Shown here: positions 39,501 to 50,800 of the stretch, one piece after another
Layout: each line of letters begins with the position of its first letter
How positions within the stretch are numbered: the stretch's first letter is position 1
Assembly (NCBI GenBank): GCA_903813345.2
Contig: CAIIXF020000009.1
Location: forward strand, 10,288,030 to 10,352,029
Origin: Owenia fusiformis
Taxonomy: Eukaryota > Annelida > Polychaeta > Sabellida > Oweniidae
Reading direction: 5' to 3'
DNA: 64,000 nt
Notes under the pieces: model-generated
The model's database searches: none
Told to the model about the DNA's origin: nothing
The model's input: the letters and a program-made list of their open reading frames with translations, nothing else
Program-made: the position numbers and the translations under genes

Positions 39501-42500
39501 CGGTCATGTGACCTGTCAGCTGACCTATCACGGTCTCCTGAGCGGTCTCGTCTATCTCGTGAGCCACCACGTCCATCTCGTGAACTGCCACGTCTGTCTC
39601 CTGAACCATCACGTCTGTCTCCTGAACCATCACGTCGGTCACCTGATCTATCACCTGATCTATCACGTCTATCACCTGATCTATCGCGTCTATCCCCTGA
39701 TCTGTCACGTCTATCCCCCGAACGATCACGTCTGTCTCGTGACCTTGACCTATCTCTGCTTGATCTTCTACGGGGTGACCTTAATATAACACATAAAATA
39801 CAACCTGTTATGATCAGTTGATATAAGGGATGGTTGAGTAAATGTCCACAAAATGTCACCACCTGCCATTTGTTACACACATCCACAAACAACACAATGT
39901 ATTAACTATTAATGTTGCTGGATTTGATGTTATGGTACATAAATGACAGTGAACCAAAATTATTTGTACAATATGGATCTCGATTAATTCATGTAAATGA
40001 GCATACCTTGTTCTTGACCTTCGCCTATGTTCTCTTGACCTTGACCTACTTCTCCTTCCTCGAGATCGCGACCTTGATCTGAAAACATCTAAATATATTA
40101 CGATTTTTGCTCTGTGTGTGATGTAAAATAAAGTACTCCATTGTTGGCCATCTCCTTCCTTAGAACCATAGGGCTTAAAAACAAAACCATTTGTGCAAGA
40201 TTTACATGACATGACACTTCAGTATATGTTTTCTAAAAATTGAATTTTGGAATCATCACAAAGCATGCATTTTCGAGAAATTCATGATTTAAGTGTTCCG
40301 TGACATACTTACATAATTAAATATGTTCTAATGCCAATTCTTGAAATACAATATGTGCCCCATGAGTAAACTACACAAAATTTAAAGGAAAAAAGAATCA
40401 AATGGGAAAATTGGTTTGAAAAATTAACTTGAAAAGCAATCACAATAGGATAATAAAAACTTGATATTTTTAAACCTGACAAAAAGTAACCGCTTGGTAA
40501 GTTACTGAAAAGGTTACAGATGCTGAACATTTAAATGGACTGCCAAACTACAAAGCACAATAAAAAATATATACTTATATACAATATGGTAGCAATCGTT
40601 GGTGATGCCATAAAAATAGAATGGGGCATATATTGTAATAAAATTATAGTTGGCAATACAAAGTATTCAACACACTCTATTTACCTATAAATGTCATCAA
40701 GAATAGTTCAAGTGCATTTCTAAGTACACTGAAGTGCAGAAAGCCCCATATATGGGCATATTGCATTTAGTAGCGGTAGTATAGTTGTTTGTCAATTCTT
40801 GAATCCTGTCTACAAGGAGACTAGGAGATTGTGGGCGTAACCTGATCAATTGTGGGCGTGGCCTGATCAATTGTGGGTGTGGCCTGGTCAATTGTGGGTG
40901 TGGCTTAACTCAATTGTGGGTGTTGTACTAAAGGGTATATTTGTTTGTTTGGTCACAATTTGTGGCGTTTGTCAATAGTTAGATGCTACTAGTAGAGTCT
41001 GTAGCTTGTGAACATCATTGTCATTGTATTTAATGAGTAGGGATGTGGTCCTAAACAGAATTGTTGTAAAATAGGATGAATTGAATGACCTACATCTACA
41101 CAAAGTTATTTAACAGTCAGTCTAAACAAATGTAATACAAAAACAGTTGCAGCAATATTGTATGGGGTACTTTCGATGAACATGTCTTACTAATCAAGCT
41201 TTTGTAAAGTGAGGAGTAAATTTCTAAATGATGCCTTCGATGAATGCGATAGTTTATTGAATATGGCATCAAAATCACAAACATTTTCAGTAACTAGCTC
41301 TTTTTTAAGGTGATTACATTTGTTTAGTCTTTTACTAAATTAAATCAAGACAATACAAACATTTGCCTTTTGAAAACCCAGCACCCAATTTTCAAACATC
41401 ATAACAATGACCTACCAATTCCTTAAAACTACATATATTTCATGTACATAATGTACACCGGACACTTGTAAGATACTTAAAGTACAACGTAGAAACCAGA
41501 GCCATAATGACACTCAACTGAAGTTTATTTTCAACATATTGTGACTGTGACCCAAACCAGCACACTTTAAAGAAGAATTTAGGAACAAGAAACATGGATA
41601 AAAGGTGGAAAAAATGACGAAAAAGAAACAATTCAGAAAAAATGCTAATTTTTGTTCCATGTTCGATGTTCACCAATTTACTTGGCTTATTTTTATCAGA
41701 CAATATCTTTTTATCAAAGACAACACAAAAACTGCATATTTGTCATAGGTGAAATATTTTGCATTATTGTAACATATTTTGTATACCTTCTTCGGCCATT
41801 ATAACTTCCCCCATAGCGCGGTGGAGGAGGACCCCGCTGTCTCCTCTCATATGGTTTTGCATGTTCTACTCGTATTCGGCGCCCAAAAACTTGACTGGAA
41901 ATAATAAAATCAAATGATATATATTTTGGTTCAAGACTTCAGATAGAATTTATTATTTCTAGATGTTCTTTTTGAAATGTTCTTAACTAACCATATGTCA
42001 AACATTCTGTTTGCATTATTATTAATACAGATGTATAGGGCAATGCTACGTACCGTCCATCTCTGTCATGAACAGCATTTTCTGCATCATCTGCATGTTT
42101 ATAGACAAGAAAAGCTACACCAGGTGTTTTTCTGAAAATATAAATAGAATTATGTGTTAGAATAGATTTCCGAAAATTGTAAACTTAAATTAATATAAGG
42201 AGTGACAAACTTCCAAACATTTCGCAAGTATAATTTAGAAGTATTTATCCATATAACAGTATAATACTGCACTGTGGTCTTTCAATTGCTAATTTTTTGT
42301 TTTACTGACAGTAATTTTCAGTCTATTGTAATTTTGTGATAAACATCTACATATATTTAACACAGCTTGCATCACCACTTATCAATGGTGACCAAGTTTA
42401 AAGCTAGTCTAAGGGGAATCTGTTGAACTTTGCCATTGGGCTACTTCGACAATTAGGTTATTCCGACCATGGCAGATTATTCACATTTCCAGGTTCGCCA

Positions 42501-44532
42501 TCTTTGATGAAAAATTAGAATTTCCATTTTCCACCATGTTTGATTTCAGAAAAAAAATCTTGTGAGATCTCGATCCATGCGAGAGAAAAAATATGACTTT
42601 CCACTATATCAGAAATTAGAGCAAATAAATACCAAGGTGTCAAAGTAACCCCATATGTCGAGGTTACCCAAAATTATACAAAATGATGTCAACCCAAGTG
42701 AATGAGAAATTGAGCATATATTTCAATTTTACTTCCTGCGAAAGCTATTTGGATTTTGATATAATAGCTTTCCCACGGAGCATTTGGACAGCTGAATGAT
42801 TGTGACCTTTGAAATCGAATTAAGTCGATCCGCGGCTTACTTTTGGTCTCTAACTGTGTCTTACATCAGTATCATCAATCCGTGTAAGTATTGGAGCCCT
42901 GGAGTACTTCTTTTTCGATCAAGACTTGTAATTGTTAGTAGAGTGAATCGTTTTACTGCCAAATTTCAATGTGGCGGTTTCTGCTCGGACATTTTCGTAA
43001 ATCTCCGGTAGTCATATAAATCTGACCCTCGTATGATGTTATTTGTTGTTATTTTTTCTGATTTGGATATTTATTTTTTCTTATTTTCTTGCATACAAGG
43101 GTCATACAAACTAGCGCTTCAATATTGCGGGAATTGCTTTCCTGGCATGTCTACCCAACCAAATTCACACAAATGATAAATTAATTTCTTTGCTTCAACT
43201 ATAAAGTATTTAATCTTACCTTAGGCACGTAAAACTTTGGTAATTGATGAAATATAAGCACGCTGCTTAAATTTTAAAATTTTCTCATTTTGCCTACCAA
43301 GGTCACTTCCGGGTTAATCTGATAGTCTAGATGTAAAACTATTTCAAACGAAATCATAAGTATTTGTTACACGAAGATTCAGTAAAAGGGAAGCAGTGTC
43401 GTTAAGAAGGGAAGTTATTTGGAAAAGTTATTGTTTCAAAATGAGAAAAGTAATAAGTAACAGAGAACGGCTTTAAAATCGATCTCTGTGTAGTAAATAA
43501 TTATGATTCCGTTTCGATACATGTTATACATTTAGACTACCGGAAACAACAATCAGCAACATGGCGGGCGATAATGAAAATATAATTCAATTGATTATAT
43601 TTCGTCAATTATCAAGCGTTTTACATGTCTAAGGTAAGATTTAACACTTTGATGTTTGAGCTAAATAATTACGTGATAATTTGTGTGACTTTGGTTAGTA
43701 TGGTAACTATGGTTACCAAGACAGGCCAGAAAAGCGTTTACCGCAATTTGTTCCATATTATATCTACGACCGTGTATGCAAAGAAAATGATAAACAATAA
43801 ATATCCAAATAAGAACAAGGATTATCGAAGAACAGCATACAACGGTCGGATTTATATGACTAATCTCCGGAGGTTGTCCGAACCTAACTAATTCTCAAAA
43901 TTCATTTCGTGCGTTGCGTATCTCGCACCTAGCAAACCGCCATATTGGAAATAGGTCTAAAAAACTTTCACTCGATGAACAATTTACAAGTCTTGATCGA
44001 AAAATAAGTACTCCAGCGCTCAAATACTTACACGGATTGATGATACTGATGTAAGACACAGTTAGAGACCAAAAGTAAGCCGCGGATCGACTTAATTCGA
44101 TTTCAAAGGTCACTATTGATCAGCTGTTCACTTCTCCGTTTGAGAGCCATAAGTTTCAAAATCTAACATGGCTCTCGAAGTGAGTAATTTCAATTCACTT
44201 CACTAGTGGACCAATAAGACTCAATATTCCTTGTTTCTGAACATCTGTACTAAAAATATATCATATTTACTCTAGAGGAAATCGTTAGCTTGTTCCTCGA
44301 AATACAAGATAAACAATCTTGATTCCTAGAAATCAGGATGAGCCATGTTGTTTTGAGAAAATCTAAAACGAAACTATCACAATACATGTAACTTCACAAA
44401 CCTAGCAATCCATACATCCATTAAGTTTCCATAATATTCAAATTCTCTTTCTAGATCGTATTTCGATACACTTCTTCCGAGATCACCGATAAATACGCGG
44501 TATCCGCCGTAAGTTCTATCAAATATTGCCAT
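36547..44532 (-). CDS. SR splicing factor, SRSF3/SRSF7 type (8 exons, 327 aa)
   Basis: Exons on the minus strand: 44532-44402, 42131-42054, 41894-41787, 40078-40007, 39779-39459, 39181-39131, 38853-38719 and 36634-36547 (stop TAA). Every junction is GT-AG and phase 2. Residues 1 to about 80 form one RRM: RNP2-like VFIGDL near residue 12, EYYGNLMDVWIAR, RNP1-like KTPGVAFLVY, then RRIRVEHAK. VWIAR and the position of the tyrosines are typical of SRSF3/SRSF7. I see no CCHC zinc knuckle, so it is closer to SRSF3 in layout, but the tail is longer. A Gly/Pro hinge leads to an RS domain with SRSRSRG and a run of SGDRRDR heptads in exon 5. The C-terminus is Lys/Asp/Ser-rich and ends with six glutamines and MSPSQ. 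SR proteins bind exonic enhancers in the nucleus and recruit the spliceosome. The ATG at 44532 fits the family start; an in-frame ATG at 44616 would add 28 residues. Confidence 0.92.
39500..39750 (-). repeat. Coding 21-bp repeat in the RS domain
   Basis: Seven-codon units of the type RSGDRRD are repeated about eight times with substitutions (D to G, D to S) and one shortened unit. The repeat lengthens the RS tail relative to vertebrate SRSF3. The antisense frames across it are artefacts of this repeat. Confidence 0.8.
40828..40922. repeat. ~27-bp tandem repeat in SR intron 3
   Basis: About four units of CAATTGTGGGTGTGGCCTG, slightly diverged. Confidence 0.75.
42796..44113. repeat. Large inverted repeat in SR intron 1
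   Basis: Arm 1 (about 42796-43090) and arm 2 (about 44113-43790) are reverse complements. The outer part, roughly 150 bp starting at GTGACCTTTGAAATCGAATT, is nearly identical; the inner part is patchier (TTTGGATATTTATT, GCATACA and CATATAAATC blocks). The loop is about 700 bp. In the SR pre-mRNA the arms could form a long double-stranded stem a few hundred bases from exon 1. The matching short frames on the two strands are one repeat, not two genes. It may be a foldback transposon; no clear ends or target duplication were found. Confidence 0.8.
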
Positions 44533-44822
44533 TTCTGATTTTCGATATTTTTCCAAGATGGCTACTTTAGTATCACGTGACTTTAAATTCGTGTCAAGGA
44601 GCATACTGTATATCAATTATCATTTTGAATCTTAAGATTATTTCTTCAACTACATACATAGATATCCCAAAAATAACATTTATACATTAATTTATATACA
44701 GTTCTGAAGTAATTTGGTCAAAACAGCATTTTTGAAAAAATCAAAATACATTTGAAAATATTTTATGGAGTACTCCCATTCTGGGAAGGAAGTGGAAGTG
44801 AAACTTAGAAAGAAGCAAAAAT
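44533..44822. promoter_or_regulatory. Divergent spacer between SR and FUT10/11 start codons
   Basis: Only 290 bp separate the ATG of the minus-strand SR gene from the ATG of the plus-strand fucosyltransferase, so both 5' ends must be served from here or from overlapping sequence. CCAAGATGGC at about 44555 resembles a YY1-type element. No TATA box is clear. A shared bidirectional promoter is an inference from spacing. Confidence 0.4.
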
Positions 44823-47800
44823 ATGGCAAGGCACAGGTGTTTGTTCAAATGCTTTCTACTGTCGTTTTTCATTGTTTTCTTGACACTAGCAATCATAGGC
44901 TTTCAGGTGAGTCATTTCTGCTAATTTCAAATGAGGTTACAATGTCTCTAGCATTTTATCTGACCAAAGAAGACATAAAAGTAAACTTGTACCAAAAAAA
45001 AAAAAAAAAAAAAAGTGTTCAAACTTCTTACTATTTTTTTCATGGCCTGAGTTCGTCGCTAACATGCTAAATATAAGTTACTTCGGTCCAAAGCCTTCTC
45101 TATATTCCGGCTTTGAGGAGGAAGATTGAGCTGCCTTAGTATTATAAATATTGTAAATCATTGTGTCACACGCACAGTAAATATGGCATAATAATATGAA
45201 ATATACCTTTATGTATAAATTTGAAGAACACCAGCTCACATCCCCGTCTGAATCTATTGTTATATTTGATTTCTTTAAGCGAGAATAATTTCAAATGTTA
45301 TTCACGTCCAGAACCGGAAGCCATTTTTAGCTACAGCGAGAAAATTTCACCATGTGTTGAAACTCCGAAATGAAATTTTGAAATATCTAAATCCAGACAA
45401 GCAACGCTTCATCCTAAATATGATTAATATTCTTAAAAATATTTATAAAATTTATTAAAAATGAGTTCTAGATGCGTGTAGGTGCGTGTAGCACAGTACA
45501 TACGAAATCAATGAAGTTTCGTCTAGCTGTAAGCTAGAGACTCGAGTAAAATATAAGGGTTAGCTGACGTTTGGGAGTCTGACTTACCTTCTAAAGGTTA
45601 GAACCCGAATCTTAATGAAACCATATCACATATGTGAAAACCGAATATTTGTTCGTTGTTTTCACGATTTACAGGTTCGTTTGTTCTCCAATGTTTTGGT
45701 CTAAATTATAAAGCATCACCAACAGGTCTTACTCTATTAATCGACTAATACAGCAGACGGCTCATATTCTACGTAGCATTTCGTTCAGACCAATAGTGGG
45801 AGTGCAGATCACGCAGTTTCGTTCGTTGCGTACTTCACTTGAAATTGGGAATTTTAAATATTGGCTACTTCACTTAGCTTGGCCATGGGGTGGTAGAGCC
45901 CATGGCTTGGCGGATGTAGAACATTGCTTAATATTCTTTTAATTTTCACACCAGACATGCTTGGTTGACACGTCAACAAAGTAAAGTCAAGGGTCAATGC
46001 GTTATTTCGTGATAACTACAACGCCTTCCCGGAAGTCAACATTGATGAAAAATGAAAAAGTCGGAAAATATCATGATAACTACAACGCCAGGGGTTTCAA
46101 TTAGCACAGGCGGGTGGTGAAAATGCCTGTTCAAATCTCAATTACGCCTGTTCAAATATGTAGAAATAAAATTCACTGTTACTTACCTTACCCTAAGTTA
46201 TTTTAAGTGAAATAAGTTTCAGCATGGGCTTTATTGAAACCCCTGCAACGCCTTCCCGGAAGTCAACATTGATGAAAAATGAAAAAGTCGGAAAAGCATT
46301 TACACTCATTTCTATCAAATGCTGTGTTTATGCATCATCATCGATGCAACAAAGGTGATATGGTTTCATTAAGATTCGGGTTCTAACCTTTAGAAGGTAA
46401 GTCAGACTCCCAAACGTCAGCTAACTCTTATATTTATCATGTTAGCGACGAACTTGGGCCATGAAAAAAATAGTACACTTTGGAACAAAATAAATGACAG
46501 GTGGATTTGCTGAAGTGAGAATTTCCCATCTATATCTATAATAATTCTGGAAGAAGGATAGTCCTGTATAATCCAGATCTTTTTATGTATTATTTTCATA
46601 TCATGTAAAGGGGGGTGTTGTTTATTTGCTCACTGGACATGGGTTAGTTGTTAGTATGTATCCAACAGACTGACTAGAAGTCAGTCTGTTATGATGTACT
46701 ACTTTCCTGTGGAAATTGCAGTGACATTTTTTGCACAAAATTATCAATTGGAGGAACCATTTCTTCAATAAAATAAACATTACAAAATTTCAATTAAATA
46801 GTAAGGTACAATTAAATGCAATAAAAAGTAACACAGCATATTGTCAAGTGGAAATAAAGCTAGTTGAAGTAACAAATGTGCAATTTAATTTTACCTAATC
46901 AGCCATTTTGAATAGCACTTCCTATGTAAACAAATATTCAGAATTACCAAACTTTAACATAGGTGTTCAGACTAAATAGGATATAGTCTAGGTTAGTTGT
47001 GGTGAAGAAATTTCTGTCTCATCAGGGTCTTGTCAATTCCATTCTTGAATTGATTTATATGTGTGGTGTCTATTACAGACTGGGGAAGATATATCTGCTA
47101 TATCTATGGCTTAATTTTTCTGTATTCCCTCTCGTCATCTTATTTTCTGATTTTTGTGCAATGTCATTGAGTTTGATTCTGTCATAACCATTCGCTATCT
47201 TGAATACTTGTATTAGGTCACCTCTAGTTCTTCTGTATTGGAGGGAGGGGAGTTTTAGTTGTTTCATCCTATCATAGTAGCTTAAGTCTTTTAAGGTTGG
47301 TACTAACTTGGTGGCTCTTCTTTGTACTTTTTCAATTTTAATGATGTCTATATTGTATAAGGATTCCAAACACTATTTCCATACTCAAGGTGGGGTCTAA
47401 CGAGGGATTTGTAGAGAAGTGGTAGGGTGGTTTTGTCCAGATGAGAAAATGTCCTTTTTATTAATCCGAGGATGCTGTTTGCCTTAGCTACTCGTATGTC
47501 GATATGTTTATGGAACTTAAGTTGATTGTCTATGTTGATTCCAAGATCTTTTTCTAACACTGTCTGTTGTAAGGTTTTATTGTCCATGGTATACTCCTGA
47601 TTATCATTTTTGTTTCCTAAGTGCATTACTTTACACTTGTCAGTATTAAAGGGGAGTTGCCAATCTTTTGACCATTTTGTCATTTTATCTAAGTCCGATT
47701 GTAATTGTTTTTTTGTCTTCCTGGTTTTGTACACAACCATACAGTTTAGCATCATCTGCATACATTAGTATTTTGTTCTTTGTAGCATCTGGGAGGTCAT

Positions 47801-50800
47801 TTATGAAGATAGAAAATAGGGATGGCCCAAGGCATGTCCCTTGAGGGATACCTGATACAACGGGGGCCCATTCTGACGCTTCTCCATTTCCTAAAAATAA
47901 GGGAATTTTCAAGAGACTATACATCAGTGGATGAGATTATACAAAATATGAAATATGCAAATTTCAGGGGATATGTATCTAGACAAGATTGGAAACTATG
48001 GGCTTTCAGACGACCATGGTTAGGAAATGGTGATAGAAAATCCACCTGTCATTTATTTTGTTCCAAACTGTATCTTTCTTAGGGAAGGCTGCATCATTTC
48101 ATCAAACATATACTGCTTTGTAAAACAGCAATACATGTATGTTCATCAATAGTATCACATTAATTGCATGAGTTTTACACAGGTAAGTGACAAAAGTGCC
48201 GCTTATTGGTTTGCTTATAACTCACAACCGACTATGCGACCAATCAGCCTGCGTCCTCAAACACCATTGCTGAAGACAGTGAATGGGGACATAAAGATGT
48301 CCATATGGCAAAGATGGATGCCAAATGTGACGAAAGAGCAGAATATAATTTCAGTTCCATCGACGACTAATGGGGTGAGCACAAAAATACCCCCCCCCCC
48401 CATAACATAACCTGAGAACATAACAGCCCACCCGACAAATTTGTGATAAATAAAACGATGAACCGGCATAAATTGTACCATGGGCTTCTCAGAGATATTA
48501 CACGTACAGCAATATGCTAATCTTCGGAAATATAATATTTTGTCTTTACTTGCAGTATGTGAGTAATGATGTCACTTACGTTGAAGCTGATGACACCGGA
48601 GCTGTTGACGGTAAGTGAAATATTAATATATAGGCACGTAGCCTTCAGTTTTTCACCATTCTCAGAAATTTTCATTTGATTTTGGGTGAAATATGAACCC
48701 CCTTGAATTTTTTGAAAAGTGAACCCCTCCTTGGCAAAAGCTGGCTCCGGGCCTGATATAAGGGGCCATAGAACAAATTGGATAGCATCAGCTTCGTGTA
48801 GTTTGAAATACATGTACACATACTGTAAATTTGGAGGGTATGTCAGGTAAAAAAAATGTTAATCAATTCTCCGTTTGGCTGCCCATTTACTTTATGTTTT
48901 TAGTAATAATTTATGTTATTTTTGCCTATTTAGTAAAGTTGATTTTTGTATTTATTTTCATCGTCCAAACTCTGGAAACTTGGGATTTGATGTAATAAAT
49001 TTTAACTTAAATTACCAAGGGTTTGCTGACTGGGAAGTTGGGGATCACCACAAGTCTATAGATGCTCCTGATGGTGAAGAGAAGGCAACAAAAGAAGACA
49101 TTCAACATCCCATAATTCTCTGGTGGACGCCTTTCACTGGTGATCCAGGTTCAACCAAAAAGTGTGGCACAAATGAATGTTATTTCACTGTTGATAGACA
49201 TTACAGGCATCATAAGAATACAAAGGTATTTATTCTATGATTTAAAACTATACATAAATTGGCATGAAGTAATAAATGTTTCTTAAATCTTGACGTTTTT
49301 ATGTGCTAAGTGTTTATTATCCCAACGAAGTTCGGTAGGGATATAGTGAAGCCCTCCGTCCGTCAGTCAATTTGGTAAGTGGTCCGAAAATGACTTTAAA
49401 CTATACAAAATTTTTCCGGTTTATACACATGGTGTATAGTCTAATAGTCCATTAATCCCATACCCTAACAGGTTAAACAATAATTTTTTAAATAAAATAA
49501 ATATACATATGATTTTTTAAATAGTTTAAAATACTGAGTAAATGGTATAGATATATGAATAGAAAAATAAAAAATGAAATAAATAAAAAATGTTAACTAT
49601 AAAAATGGAAAACAAATGAAAAATGTTAACTATAAAAATGGAAAACAAATGAAAAATGTTAACTATAAAAATACACCGTACACTGAAGCGTTCATGGACA
49701 TGTTAATATAGTCCAGGGACCCAGTTATGTCTTATTTATTGAATCCATGCAGGGAAGGGGAGTGTTTCCATGGACTAAAACGTTAAACCCACCTATGCCC
49801 AGTCACAAGCCTGAGGAACCTGCTTTTATATCTAATGTGGATTTTTATCTTACCAATCATGACTTAAATATTAATATGGGTATTTCCTATAATTAATATA
49901 TACTGGATTTTAACTTACCAAATATGACTTCAATATTAATATGGGTTTAAACCTATAATGTATTAAATACTGGATATGACAAGTAAATAAAATCAATTAT
50001 AATCTACCTATATGATGTAGATATCCAAATGTTGGTCTGAATTTATCTTTGTGGAAAGATTGTATGCTTCAGTTGCTCTTTAACAAAACATGTGGGACAG
50101 TGTATCTATATATTACAAGACGTCCGTCAGTCCGTCCGTCCGTCCGTCTGTCCATCCGGAAGATAACTCAAATATTAGTAGACGGATTTTCTTCATATTT
50201 AGTGGAAAGATGTATATTGGTGAATAGTTTTACGCCAAAAAAATTTTTTCAAGATGGTCGCCGCTTTAAAAATGATGGGACTTTTTCACAAAAATCATAA
50301 ATTTTTCATTCTAAACCAAAGTAATTAATATTATTGTTTGAAATTTTGGTAGTATATTCGCAACATCTATCTATTTCACATATATTCCGTGTTTTTCATC
50401 CTGACCCCCAGGGGCCGTATATGGGGGGTCAGGAAAACAGAAATTTTCGCTTATTTTTAGATCTTTCTGAAGTATAGCTTTATTATACTCAAATTAAAGG
50501 CAATTAAGAGTAGATTGCAAATATTGTATCTTTTTTCTGATTCAAGCCTCGTAAAATTCAAAATGGCCGTCTAATGTACGATTTTGCAATAATTTTTCGA
50601 TCCCTTCAAAGTATGACTATATTATACTCAAATTGAAGGAATTTTGGAGTAGATCACAATTATGGTATTATTTTTCAGATTTGTACCTCAGAAAATTCAA
50701 AATGGCTGCTTTGCAGGAATTCGCAATTCTAAAATCTAATTTTTTCAATTTTAACCAAAGTAATGAGTATAATTGATTGGAATTCGGTAATTGATATTTT

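Noticed and set aside
39469-39789. Alternative frames on both strands over the RS exon
   Set aside because: The repeated RSGDRRD codons keep other frames open. Only the frame continuing the RRM across phase-2 junctions makes sense.
42796-44113. Two similar small proteins (71-72 aa) on opposite strands
   Set aside because: They are the two arms of one inverted repeat and carry no conserved domain.
48875-49019. N-terminal extension of FUT A exon 4 in the same open frame
   Set aside because: The frame is open by chance upstream. Phase from exon 3 and the matching acceptor in copy B place the exon start at 49020.
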